From G965212005 sp965212005 (GTDB lineage Bacteria; Pseudomonadota; Gammaproteobacteria; Porifericomitales; Porifericomitaceae): a DNA stretch of 64,000 bases. Made by a program: the position numbers and the translations under genes. Of this stretch, positions 8,899 through 17,356 are shown one piece after another. Every line of letters starts with the position of its first letter. The first letter of the stretch is position 1. The notes below the pieces were generated by a model. It was not told the DNA's origin. It made no database searches and saw only the letters and a program-made list of their open reading frames with translations. The stretch is taken from the NCBI GenBank assembly GCA_965212005.1, contig OZ243038.1:930001-994000 (forward strand). The letters run 5' to 3'.

Positions 8899-9552
8899 TC
8901 AACTGCTTCGTTCGCCTTCCTTGCGTGCCGTCGCCGTACCCTGCATAAAATCCAGCAGGCGCTCTGCGTAGCGGGCCATCGGGTCCACCTCCAGGTTCAC
9001 CTGCATGCCGGGTTGAAGCTGCCGCAGGGTGGTTTTTTGCAACGTAAGCGGAACCAGGTTGACTTCGAAAAAAGTATCCCGCACGGCGTTGACCGTCAGG
9101 CTGACGCCGTCCACGCAGATGGCGCCGCGCGGGCACAGGTAACGGATCAACGCGCCGGGCACCTGAACGCCCAGGCGTATGCAGCCGTCTCGCTGCGCGT
9201 CATGGGCAACGACCTCGCCCACGCCGTCCGCGTGACCGTACACTATATGTCCTCCAAGCGGCGCAGCGAGCGTCAGTGAGGGTTCCAGGTTTACCCGGTC
9301 ACCCACGCACACATCGGCAAACGTGGTGCAGGCACAGGTTTTGCTTGAGGCGTCCACCATGAAAACCCTGCCGTCGGCACCGGGTGCCAGGGACGTAACC
9401 GTCAGGCAGACTCCCTGTACGGCGACGCTGTCCCCTGCCCGCAGTTTCCCGATGCCGGGAGCATCCGCCTGGACCTGCAGGCTACAGTGCACCGGCTGCT
9501 TCCGATCCACCTTGACGATCTGCCCCATGGCCTGAACGATACCGGTAAACAT
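8899..9552 (-). CDS. ribE: Riboflavin synthase alpha chain RibE
   Basis: RibE dismutates two lumazine molecules into riboflavin and a pyrimidine that RibH reuses. The 217-residue product begins with the diagnostic MFTGIV and shows the two repeated lumazine-binding barrels, the first with GDSVAVQGVCLTVT and the second with GAICVDGVSLTVN. It opens the rib cluster, 69 bases after the ABC exporter gene and 75 bases before ribBA. I saw nothing resembling an FMN riboswitch in the short leader. Confidence 0.96.
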   Translation of the reverse strand: MFTGIVQAMGQIVKVDRKQPVHCSLQVQADAPGIGKLRAGDSVAVQGVCLTVTSLAPGADGRVFMVDASSKTCACTTFADVCVGDRVNLEPSLTLAAPLGGHIVYGHADGVGEVVAHDAQRDGCIRLGVQVPGALIRYLCPRGAICVDGVSLTVNAVRDTFFEVNLVPLTLQKTTLRQLQPGMQVNLEVDPMARYAERLLDFMQGTATARKEGERSS

Positions 9553-9621
9553 TGCCTGTTACTTTTAGCGCCAACGGGCCGGCATTCGTGGGTGCATTCC
9601 AGCGCAAAAGCCTGCCATCTC

Positions 9622-11517
9622 TCAACTCTCACGAACCGGCTCCGCGGCGCGCTCGCCCGCCTGTACTTGCCGCCGCGGCGCTTCCCCGTATTCGGCCGCC
9701 AGTTCCAATTCGACCAGGCGGCGATATAAACCTCCCTGGCGCATCAACTCGGCATGGTGGCCTTCGGCCACGATGCGCCCCTTATCAAGCACAACAATCC
9801 GATCGGCGCGCTTCACGGTAGTCAACTGGTGGGCGATCACCAACGTTGTGTGTTTGCGCATCATCTGTTGCAGGGCCTGCTGCACTAACAGACCGCTCTC
9901 GGTGTCAAGAGCACTGATCGCCTCATCGAGCAGCATGACCAAAGGATTCTTCAAAATAGCGCGGGCGATGACGATGCGCTGCTGCTGCCCACCGGACAGA
10001 CGCTTGCCGTGCTCCCCGAGCGGCGTGTCATAGCCTTCCGGCAAATCTTCCGCAAACTCACTGACCAGGGCCGCCTGGGCAGCGCGCATGACCTCCCGGT
10101 CCGTGGCCTCCGGCCTGCCGTAGCGGATATTGTCCAGGACCGAACCGGTAAAGAGCACGGTCTCCTGGGGCACCAGGGCAATCCGGGAACGCACTTCGGA
10201 GGGAGGCACTTTGGCTATATCCATGCCATCCACCCGGATCTGGCCGGTGTACGGATCGTACATGCGCAGCAGCAGGCGAAACACCGTGGTCTTACCGGTT
10301 CCGTTTGCGCCCACCAGGGCTACATTCTCTCCTGGCTCAATATGAAGGGAGAAATCCCGCAGCACCATGACCTGCGGGCGGGAAGGGTAGTGGAAACACA
10401 GGCCCTGGAAGTCGATCTCTCCTGCACCGGAGACGGGCAGTGAACAAGGACGCGTCAAAGTGAGCGTATCAGCCGGTATCTCCAGCAGTTCCAGCAAGCG
10501 CTCCATGGCGCCCGCCGCACGCTGCACGTCGCCCCAAATCTCGCTGAGCCCTCCTGCCGAACCGGCCAGGAGCACGGCATACAGCAAAAACTGCCCTAAT
10601 TCGCCGCTGGCCATGTGGCCCTGGAACACTTCGTGAGAACCCCGCCACAGCACCATGACCACCGCCCCCGTCACAATGAAGATCGCCACGGCGGTCAGCA
10701 CGGCGCGCACCCGCGTGCGGGCGCACGCCGCGTAAAACGCCCGCTCGGTTAACGCGGAGAAGCGCTCCGCAATGTGCACTTCCATGTTCAAAATCTGCAC
10801 GGTCTGCACCGAGTGTAGCGTTTCCGTAGCCAGGCCCCCACCTTCTGCCAGCTGATCCTGGCTGATTCGGGACAGGCGGCGCACCTGGCGGCCGAGTATT
10901 ACAATCGGAAATACGACCAAGGGAACCAGCAACAAGACCATGCCACCCAGGTACCAGTTGGTCACCAGCAGCATCACAAACGACCCTGCCAGAATGATCG
11001 CACTGCGCATGGCTACCGACAGGCTGCCACCCACTACGATCTGGACCAGGGTGGTATCGGCATTCAAACGCAGCAGGATATCCCCTACGCTGTACCGCTC
11101 AAAGAAACTGGGCCCCATGCGGATCAGGTGCCGGTAAAGCTTCTTGCGCAAATCCGCGACTACCCGCTCTCCCAGGCGGGTAACCAGGTAGTAGCGCATC
11201 GCTGAGCAAAATGCCAGTATCGAGGCCAGCAACAGCAATGCGACAAAATAGATGTTGTCCGCGCCCCAGTCCGAGCCCGAAGCAAGGATACCGGAGTCAA
11301 TCAAGTGGCGCACGGCATACGGAATCGCCAAGGTCGCCGTGGCGGCACCGAGCAGCGCCAACAGCGTCAGCCCCAGGGTCCTGGAATACGGCTTCAGGTA
11401 AGGCCACAGCGCGTGCAGCACCCGCACCTGCTGCTTGGAAACACACGGCGAGCCGGGAGGGAATTCTTTCAGTGTCCCCGGGAGAGTGATCTGCGTCATC
11501 TCCTTGGCGGACAACAT
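9622..11517 (-). CDS. ABC exporter, fused membrane and ATPase domains (MsbA/LmrA-like)
   Basis: This half-size exporter of 631 residues has six predicted membrane helices in the first 330 residues and one nucleotide-binding domain after about 365. Walker A is GANGTGKTT, the signature is LSGGQQQR, Walker B is VMLLDEAISALD with the catalytic glutamate, and the switch histidine sits in VIAHQLTT. It should act as a homodimer exporting a lipid or peptide-like substrate. The substrate is not identifiable: MsbA-like lipid A flipping is possible, but the sequence is closer to generic multidrug/lipid exporters. I chose the ATG at 11517, which has AAGGAGG 11 bases upstream. A GTG at 11550 would add 11 residues. 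It starts just after the SDR gene on the same strand. Confidence 0.88.
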   Translation of the reverse strand: MLSAKEMTQITLPGTLKEFPPGSPCVSKQQVRVLHALWPYLKPYSRTLGLTLLALLGAATATLAIPYAVRHLIDSGILASGSDWGADNIYFVALLLLASILAFCSAMRYYLVTRLGERVVADLRKKLYRHLIRMGPSFFERYSVGDILLRLNADTTLVQIVVGGSLSVAMRSAIILAGSFVMLLVTNWYLGGMVLLLVPLVVFPIVILGRQVRRLSRISQDQLAEGGGLATETLHSVQTVQILNMEVHIAERFSALTERAFYAACARTRVRAVLTAVAIFIVTGAVVMVLWRGSHEVFQGHMASGELGQFLLYAVLLAGSAGGLSEIWGDVQRAAGAMERLLELLEIPADTLTLTRPCSLPVSGAGEIDFQGLCFHYPSRPQVMVLRDFSLHIEPGENVALVGANGTGKTTVFRLLLRMYDPYTGQIRVDGMDIAKVPPSEVRSRIALVPQETVLFTGSVLDNIRYGRPEATDREVMRAAQAALVSEFAEDLPEGYDTPLGEHGKRLSGGQQQRIVIARAILKNPLVMLLDEAISALDTESGLLVQQALQQMMRKHTTLVIAHQLTTVKRADRIVVLDKGRIVAEGHHAELMRQGGLYRRLVELELAAEYGEAPRRQVQAGERAAEPVRES

Positions 11518-11566
11518 GCCGGACCTGGCCTCCTTGTCTGCCGCGTTCACCGGCCTGCCCTGCGCA

Positions 11567-12361
11567 TCACGGTGATCCCGGAGACGGGCGATTCAGCAAT
11601 GCGGAAATTTTGTAGATCAGCAGGCGAGGGCTGAAACGCAGCGAAGCTGCGATCAGTTGGTTGCGCAGGCCGATCACCGCCAACGGGCGGCGGCGCTTCA
11701 GCGCAGCATAGGCTTTGCGGGCGACGGTTTCCACGTCCATCGGCAATGCCCGGAACAACAGCGTCTGCTCGGCCCCGGCACGCTTGGCAAAACCGGTGCG
11801 TACCGGCCCGGGGCAGACGCAGCAAATAGAAATGCCGGGATAGTCCCGGCATTCCACCGACAGCGCTTCGGTGAAGGAGTTCACGTAGGCCTTACTCGCA
11901 TAATAGACGGACAGGTAAGGACCCGGCAGAAACCCTGCCAGTGATCCCACTTGTAAAACCTGGCCGCGACCGCGCTCTATCATGGCAGGCAACAGCAGGC
12001 GGGTCAGCCGGGTCAGGCTGACTATGTTTAATTGCAGCATACGGACGCATTCATCCGGATCCTGATGGATAAAAAAGCCGGCATCGCCAAAACCGGCGTT
12101 GTTCACCAGGGCATCGACCCGCTGCTCTTTTTGCTGCAACAGGGCACACAGCCGATCGGGCGCGCCGGGATCGCTGAGATCCTCGGGAATCACCAGGGTC
12201 GAAACGCGATGGCGCTGCTCCAATTGCTCGGCGGCCTGGCGCAGACGCTCGGCGGAACGCGCCACCAGTATCAGCCGGTATCCGTCCGCGGCGAATAATT
12301 CCGCCAGGCTGCGCCCAATCCCGGCAGAGGCTCCAGTGATCAATACGGTAGGTTCAGACAT
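11567..12361 (-). CDS. Short-chain dehydrogenase/reductase, classical type
   Basis: A 264-residue Rossmann-fold oxidoreductase. The coenzyme loop TGASAGIG is at residues 9-16, NNAG is present at NNAGFGD, and the catalytic tyrosine and lysine are in YYASKAYVN. The RSAERL stretch after the second strand suggests NADP(H) preference. Members with this layout are often annotated as DltE or YqjQ-like reductases of unknown substrate. A perfect TATAAT lies about 36 bases upstream on the minus strand, so this is likely the first gene of the transcription unit running through the ABC exporter. Confidence 0.85.
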   Translation of the reverse strand: MSEPTVLITGASAGIGRSLAELFAADGYRLILVARSAERLRQAAEQLEQRHRVSTLVIPEDLSDPGAPDRLCALLQQKEQRVDALVNNAGFGDAGFFIHQDPDECVRMLQLNIVSLTRLTRLLLPAMIERGRGQVLQVGSLAGFLPGPYLSVYYASKAYVNSFTEALSVECRDYPGISICCVCPGPVRTGFAKRAGAEQTLLFRALPMDVETVARKAYAALKRRRPLAVIGLRNQLIAASLRFSPRLLIYKISALLNRPSPGSP

Positions 12362-12396
12362 TGAAATGCGTTATTTCTCAGGCATTCATCCTTACT

Positions 12397-12402
12397 ATTA
12401 TA
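12397..12402 (-). promoter_or_regulatory. Sigma-70 -10 box upstream of the SDR gene
   Basis: The minus strand reads TATAAT, a perfect consensus, placing a start site near 12390 and a leader of about 30 bases. No good -35 is seen at 16-18 bases distance, so this rests on the -10 alone. It lies in the 204-base divergent region between the SDR gene and purM. Confidence 0.4.
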
Positions 12403-12528
12403 GAGGAATTGGGCGTCCCAATGTGTTCTTGCTCCGCGTGGCGGGCAAGATCGCTGTATACTTCGGTGTTTGAAGCTACCACCCAAACGACCTCTAAATC
12501 AAGAGTAAAGACCGCGCCGGGAACACTA

Positions 12529-12558
12529 TTGTCCCGCCAACCGCCCAGCCCGTACTAT
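12529..12558 (+). promoter_or_regulatory. Candidate promoter of purM
   Basis: TTGTCC (12529-12534) and TACTAT (12553-12558) are separated by 18 bases. The expected start site, about 12565, coincides with the GTG of purM at 12566, so this promoter would make a leaderless message. The hexamers are imperfect and no transcript data are available. Confidence 0.35.
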
Positions 12559-12565
12559 AACGCCC

Positions 12566-13609
12566 GTGTCCCCAGATGATGCCTCGCAAAAATTGAACTA
12601 CCGGGCGGTCGGCGTCGATATCGAAGCCGGGCAGCGGCTGGTAGAGCGGGTACGCGGCATTGCCGCGAGCACGCACCGTCCCGGCGTGCTGGGCGAAATT
12701 GGCTCCTTCGGCGGCCTGTTCGATCTGGCCGCACTGGATTATCGGCACCCGGTCCTGGTCTCCGCTACCGATGGCGTCGGCAGCAAACTTTCCCTGGCGC
12801 TGGAGGCCAATGCACGCATGGGGATTGGCATCGACCTGGTGGCCATGTGCGCCAACGACGTACTGGCCCAGGGGGCGCAGCCGCTGTTTTTTCTCGATTA
12901 CATAGGCTGCGGCAAGCTGCGAGTGGACGAGGTGGCTGAACTGGTTTCCGGGATCGCAGACGGCTGCCGCCTGGCCGGCGCCGCCCTGATCGGAGGCGAG
13001 ACCGCCGAACTGCCCGGACTGTGTGCGCAGACGGGCTATGAATTGGCCGGGTTCTGCGTAGGCGTGGTGGAACGGGACCAACTCATCGACGGCAGCCGGA
13101 TCCGTGCGCAGGACCGGTTAGTCGGCATTGCTTCCAGCGGGGTTCACGCGAACGGCTATTCCCTGGTGCGCCGCATCCTCAAACAGTGCAGCCCCCCGGC
13201 CACCGAGCAACGGCTGCAAACACTGCTGACCCCCACCCGGATCTATGTGCCGGCCGTGCTGGAGTTGCTGCGGCAGCAGGAGGTACACGGCATCGCGCAC
13301 ATTACCGGCGGCGGGTTGCCGGAAAACCTCGCGCGCATCCTGCCGTCCGGCCTGGGCGCCGTCATTGAGGAGGACAGCTGGAAGCAACCGGAGATCTTCC
13401 GCTGGCTGCAGCAACAAGGGCGTATTGCCGAGACGGAAATGTACCGGGTCTTCAACTGCGGAGTCGGCATGGTGCTGTGCCTGGCTCGGCAGCACGCCGA
13501 AGCCGCCATCCGGTGCCTGGAGCAGGCCGGAGAACGCGCCTGGATACTGGGCCGGGTGGAGCCTGTGCCGGCCACGGCCCCATCATCCGACCGGATACAG
13601 TTCCAGTAA
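12566..13609 (+). CDS. purM: Phosphoribosylformylglycinamidine cyclo-ligase PurM (AIR synthetase)
   Basis: PurM closes the imidazole ring in the fifth step of purine synthesis, converting FGAM to AIR with ATP. The 347-residue product has YRAVGVDIEAG at the N-terminus, SATDGVGSKLSLA, the metal-binding CANDVLAQGAQPLFFLDY, GGETAELPG and HITGGGLPENLARILP. The only usable start before the conserved region is GTG at 12566; a later TTG at 12593 is possible. No Shine-Dalgarno precedes the GTG and a promoter-like element ends just before it. The next gene (trmJ) converges on it after 47 bases, so purN is not its neighbour here. Confidence 0.95.
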   Translation: MSPDDASQKLNYRAVGVDIEAGQRLVERVRGIAASTHRPGVLGEIGSFGGLFDLAALDYRHPVLVSATDGVGSKLSLALEANARMGIGIDLVAMCANDVLAQGAQPLFFLDYIGCGKLRVDEVAELVSGIADGCRLAGAALIGGETAELPGLCAQTGYELAGFCVGVVERDQLIDGSRIRAQDRLVGIASSGVHANGYSLVRRILKQCSPPATEQRLQTLLTPTRIYVPAVLELLRQQEVHGIAHITGGGLPENLARILPSGLGAVIEEDSWKQPEIFRWLQQQGRIAETEMYRVFNCGVGMVLCLARQHAEAAIRCLEQAGERAWILGRVEPVPATAPSSDRIQFQ

Positions 13610-13656
13610 AGCGGCCCGGTGCGATGCTTAGATGCAGGCTCGGGCGGTGCCGGTCG

Positions 13657-14457
13657 TCATTTCTCCTGGTCCGCTGGTGATGGTTCGCCGGTGGGCGGGA
13701 GGATCCGCTCGCCCGATCCCGGTTTCGTCCCGTGATCGATACAGGTCAAAAAACCGCGCAGAATATTCAACTCGCTGCGGGCTAATCCAGCCCGGGTAAA
13801 CAGCCTGCGCAGGCGGCTCATCAGCCGCCGCGGATTTTGCGGGTCAAGAAACTCCACTTGGACCATGCACTGCTCCAAGTGGCGGTAGAAATGCTCCATT
13901 TCCTCAAAGCTCGGCGGTGTGCCGCCGCCGGACCCGGCCTGGTCGGCGGCGATGGCCGCGGCTCCGCCACTGGCCTGCCAGAGCTCATAGCAGACCAACT
14001 GAACCGCGGCGGCCAGATTCAGCGAGCAGAAATCCGGATGCGCGGGGATGCGGATCATCGCCTGGCAGCGCTCGATTTCGCGATTACCCAGCCCGCTGCT
14101 CTCGGGTCCGAAAACCAGCGCAACCGGCCCCGCCGAAGCGGCTCGCAACAACTGCCCGGCGGCGTCCGCGGGTGTCAGTTCCTGCCAGGGAATGCTGCGC
14201 CGCCTGGCGCTGACCGCCATTACGCAATGACACTCCCGCACCGCTTCCTCCAAGCAGTCACCTACCCACGCCGTCGCCAGCAAATCATCGGCACCGGCTG
14301 CGCGCGCCGTGGCGGCGGCGGAGGGAAAATCCGCCGGCTGCACCAAGTACAGACGGCGCAGTCCCATCGTCTTCATCGCCCGCGCGGCGGCGCCAATGTT
14401 GCCGGGATGGGAGCTTTGGACCAGGACAATCCGCACCTGTTCCAACAATGATGGCAT
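13657..14457 (-). CDS. trmJ: tRNA (cytidine/uridine-2'-O-)-methyltransferase TrmJ
   Basis: TrmJ methylates the ribose of position 32 in the anticodon loop of several tRNAs. The 266-residue SPOUT-class product shows the three knot motifs: SHPGNIGAAARAMKTMGL, the SAM-binding ALVFGPESSGLG, and SLNLAAAVQLVCYE. The C-terminal 100 residues, with FLTRAGL-like LFTRAGLARSELNILRG, fit the dimerisation extension of TrmJ rather than other TrmH relatives. It is divergent from suhB across 230 bases, the same arrangement as in E. coli. Confidence 0.92.
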   Translation of the reverse strand: MPSLLEQVRIVLVQSSHPGNIGAAARAMKTMGLRRLYLVQPADFPSAAATARAAGADDLLATAWVGDCLEEAVRECHCVMAVSARRRSIPWQELTPADAAGQLLRAASAGPVALVFGPESSGLGNREIERCQAMIRIPAHPDFCSLNLAAAVQLVCYELWQASGGAAAIAADQAGSGGGTPPSFEEMEHFYRHLEQCMVQVEFLDPQNPRRLMSRLRRLFTRAGLARSELNILRGFLTCIDHGTKPGSGERILPPTGEPSPADQEK

Positions 14458-14615
14458 CAGGCACAGTACCCCGAGTTGCCCTTCCCTTGCGCCGCCCTGG
14501 AACCGCCGGCACCGGCAACAGGCAGCGGGGCCGACCCGGATCCCCCGTCACCGGCACCCAATGCAGGCAGGGATCCCGGCATCAGCATGGCGTACTGTTG
14601 AAGGGAAAGGATTTT

Positions 14616-14628
14616 CAGTAGACTACTG
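14616..14628. promoter_or_regulatory. 13-bp perfect palindrome between trmJ and suhB
   Basis: CAGTAG-A-CTACTG is a perfect dyad in the divergent region, 60 bases before the suhB start. Its length and place fit a protein operator, but I cannot name the regulator. It could also be chance. Confidence 0.35.
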
Positions 14629-14650
14629 TGCGGTTCCATAGCCAACGGCA

Positions 14651-14674
14651 GGCGGTCATACCACTCTGACCGCC
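14651..14674 (+). promoter_or_regulatory. suhB: Stem-loop abutting the suhB ribosome binding site
   Basis: GGCGGTCA (14651-14658) and TGACCGCC (14667-14674) form a perfect 8-bp stem with an 8-base loop. The Shine-Dalgarno GGAG begins at the very next base (14675), 9 bases before the suhB ATG. Such a structure could modulate initiation of suhB, which is autoregulated in E. coli by other means. Confidence 0.45.
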
Positions 14675-14687
14675 GGAGAAAAAACGC

Positions 14688-15476
14688 ATGCATCCTACCT
14701 TGAATATAGCAATTGAGGCCGCGCTGGCGGCTGGTGAAATGATCGTGCGGCGCATGGATCAGGCACCGAATCTGGCGGTAACCAGCAAAGGGCGGAATGA
14801 CTTTGTCACGGACGTGGACCGGCGCGCCGAGGCGTTGATTCTCTCCGTCATACGCAAAGCTTACCCTGATCACGCAGTGCTGGCAGAGGAATCCGGCAAC
14901 AGCGGGAAAGGCGATATGCAATGGATAGTGGACCCGCTGGACGGCACCACGAACTTTCTGCACGGCTGCCCCCAGTTCTCTGTATCGATCGCATTCCGGC
15001 ACAAAAAGCAGATTATACACGCAGTGATTTACGACCCGCTGCGCATGGAGTTATACACTGCCAGCCGGGGACGGGGGGCGCATCTGAACAATCGCCGCAT
15101 CCGGGTCAGCAAGCTCACCCGGATAGACAACGCCCTGGTAGGCACCGGTTTTCCGTTCCGCAAACTCGAGCGCACGCAATCTTACCTGCACACCCTGGAA
15201 AAAATGTGTCACTCGGTGGCGGGAGTGCGTCGTTTCGGCTCGGCGGCACTGGACCTGGCTTACGTGGCCTGCGGTCGCCTGGACGGTTTTTGGGAGTTCG
15301 ATCTGCACGTCTGGGACATCGCCGCGGGGGTCTTGCTGATAGAGGAAGCGGGCGGGCTGGTCTCCGATATGGAGGGAAAGCAGCGCCACATGGAGAGCGG
15401 GCACGTGCTCGCAGGCAGTCCTAAAATACATGAAAAGATGCTGAAGCTACTGCAAAGATGCCGCCCCGCGGCGTAG
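14688..15476 (+). CDS. suhB: Inositol-1-monophosphatase family protein SuhB
   Basis: SuhB hydrolyses inositol phosphate in vitro; in enterics it also joins the Nus complex on rRNA transcripts and helps 30S maturation. The 262-residue product carries the metal-binding WIVDPLDGTTNF, the EES motif at LAEESG, and WDIAAGVLLIEEAGG. The ATG at 14688 has GGAG nine bases upstream directly after a perfect hairpin. The trmJ/suhB divergence supports the orthology. Two dyad elements upstream hint at specific control. Confidence 0.95.
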   Translation: MHPTLNIAIEAALAAGEMIVRRMDQAPNLAVTSKGRNDFVTDVDRRAEALILSVIRKAYPDHAVLAEESGNSGKGDMQWIVDPLDGTTNFLHGCPQFSVSIAFRHKKQIIHAVIYDPLRMELYTASRGRGAHLNNRRIRVSKLTRIDNALVGTGFPFRKLERTQSYLHTLEKMCHSVAGVRRFGSAALDLAYVACGRLDGFWEFDLHVWDIAAGVLLIEEAGGLVSDMEGKQRHMESGHVLAGSPKIHEKMLKLLQRCRPAA

Positions 15477-15800
15477 CCTGGCCATCGATCCGAGGTCGGC
15501 GGCCTGGCTCCCGGTCCTTCGATCCCGGCAGTTGGCTGCCGACGGCAGAGTCGGGCGGCAGCGGGAAGCAAGGGGGCCGCGCTGACAAAGACGCGGGCAA
15601 CGCTACCTGCAGGCAAGCCAGGCCGGCGCCTTGATCCAGGCGTGCCGGACGGAACGACAAGGGTATAGACAGCGGAACGACAGGCGAAAAGCCGCAGACT
15701 GATTCTGCAGCAGCCGTTAACCACGTATTTATCTTTCCCTGCTTTTGCGATAGCATTTTTACAAATTCCCTGGCCCTTGATTTAGATCACCCCCGTTACC
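15477..15800. other. Intergenic region suhB-ilvA
   Basis: These 324 bases hold no convincing gene. A perfect hairpin CGGCAG-TTGG-CTGCCG lies at 15526-15541, 50 bases after suhB. It lacks a T-run, so it is at best a weak terminator. The last 70 bases turn A/T-rich before ilvA, which is where a promoter would be expected, but I could not define one. Confidence 0.5.
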
Positions 15801-17351
15801 ATGCAAACAACGCACCGTGCGCACCCTGTCCCTGCCGAACCCGACTATAAAGAGCTGATCCAGCAGGCGAGCGAGCGCGTCTACCAGGTGGCCCGACGCA
15901 CCTCGCTGGACTATGCCCGTGCCTTGTCTCAGCGCCAAGGAAACAAGGTCTGGCTCAAGCGCGAAGATCAGCAACCAGTGTATTCGTACAAGCTGCGCGG
16001 GGCCTATAATTTGATCGCCTCCTTAAGCGCGGAGGAGCGCGCCCGCGGCGTCATTGCCGCCTCAGCCGGAAACCACGCGCAGGGCGTTGCCCTGTCGGCG
16101 CACCACTTGGATATACAGGCATTGATCGTGATGCCCTGCACTACTCCGGAGATAAAAATCACCGCCGTGCGGCAACTGCAGGCGGAGGTCATACTGCATG
16201 GGGATACTTACGATGAAGCGGCCGCCAGGGCCCGGGAACTCGCCCGAGAGCGGGGATGCCTGCTCATTCCTCCTTACGATCATCCGCTGGTGATCGCCGG
16301 ACAGGGCACAGTGGGGGTGGAACTGCTGGAACAGCATGACCACCCGGACCTGGTGTTCGTGCCGGTCGGAGGAGGAGGATTGATCGCCGGCATCGCCTCC
16401 TGGCTAAAAGCCCGGCAGCCGAGGGTGCGCATCATCGGAGTAGAGCCGGACGAGGCTCCTTGCATGCACCGGGCCTTGCAGGCCGGCGAGCCGGTACAAC
16501 TGGAGCAGATAGGCATCTTCGCCGACGGGGCCGCCGTCTCACGGGCAGGCGCCGAGCCGTTCCGCATCGTGCATACGCTGGTGGAGGAGATTGTGCTGGT
16601 TAACGTCGATGAGATCTGTGCCGCCGTGCGCGATATTTTTGAGGACACTCGCTCCGTGCCGGAACCGGCGGGCGCGCTGGCCCTGGCCGGACTGAAGAAA
16701 TACGTGGCCCGCGAGCGCCTGCAAAATAAAGAGTTGGTGGCGATCTTCAGCGGTGCCAATGTCAACTTCGACCGACTGCGCCACATTGCCGAACTGGCAA
16801 GCCTGGGGGAACAACAAGAAGCACTGTTCGCCGCCACGGTCCCGGAGCGGCCCGGCAGTTTCCAACAGTTCTGCCAGGCAATCGGCGACCGGCAACTGAC
16901 CGAATTCAATTACCGCTACGCGGACCGGCACAAGGCACAGATATTCGCCGGCGTGCGCCTGCGCCACGGGATCAAGGAAAAAAACGAGCTCCTGGAAAAC
17001 CTGGAGCGGCAGGGTTACCCGGTAGTGGATCTAAGTGACAACGAATTGGCCACAATGCACGTTCGTTATGCCATCGGTGGACGGGCGCCGCAGGTGGAAA
17101 ACGAGCGGCTGTACCGCTTCGAATTTCCGGAGCGTGCCGGGGCCCTGCTCGACTTTCTGCGCTGCATCGGAAGTCGCTGGAACATCAGCCTGTTTCATTA
17201 CCGCAACCACGGCGCCGCCTATGGCCGCGTCATCGCGGGACTGCAAGTACCGCCGGGCGAGCGTCGCTCCTTCCGGGCGTTTCTGGATGAATTGGCAATA
17301 CAGCACTGGGAGGAGACGGAAAATCCTGCCTACCACCTGTTCCTGAGATAG
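15801..17351 (+). CDS. ilvA: Threonine ammonia-lyase, biosynthetic (IlvA)
   Basis: IlvA deaminates threonine to 2-oxobutanoate, the committed step to isoleucine. The 516-residue product has a PLP-dependent catalytic domain with the Schiff-base lysine at residue 64 (YSYKLRGAYN), the phosphate-binding SAGNHAQGVAL and GGGGLIAGIA. It then has two C-terminal ACT-like regulatory domains beginning about ATVPERPGSFQQF and RFEFPERAGALLDFL. This two-ACT layout marks the isoleucine-feedback-regulated biosynthetic enzyme, not the catabolic TdcB. Only 5 bases separate it from pyrF. Confidence 0.95.
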   Translation: MQTTHRAHPVPAEPDYKELIQQASERVYQVARRTSLDYARALSQRQGNKVWLKREDQQPVYSYKLRGAYNLIASLSAEERARGVIAASAGNHAQGVALSAHHLDIQALIVMPCTTPEIKITAVRQLQAEVILHGDTYDEAAARARELARERGCLLIPPYDHPLVIAGQGTVGVELLEQHDHPDLVFVPVGGGGLIAGIASWLKARQPRVRIIGVEPDEAPCMHRALQAGEPVQLEQIGIFADGAAVSRAGAEPFRIVHTLVEEIVLVNVDEICAAVRDIFEDTRSVPEPAGALALAGLKKYVARERLQNKELVAIFSGANVNFDRLRHIAELASLGEQQEALFAATVPERPGSFQQFCQAIGDRQLTEFNYRYADRHKAQIFAGVRLRHGIKEKNELLENLERQGYPVVDLSDNELATMHVRYAIGGRAPQVENERLYRFEFPERAGALLDFLRCIGSRWNISLFHYRNHGAAYGRVIAGLQVPPGERRSFRAFLDELAIQHWEETENPAYHLFLR

Positions 17352-17356
17352 CGGCG

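Noticed and set aside
7918..9279. 453-codon plus-strand frame opposite ribBA and ribE
   Set aside because: Antisense to two well-supported genes; no recognisable domain.
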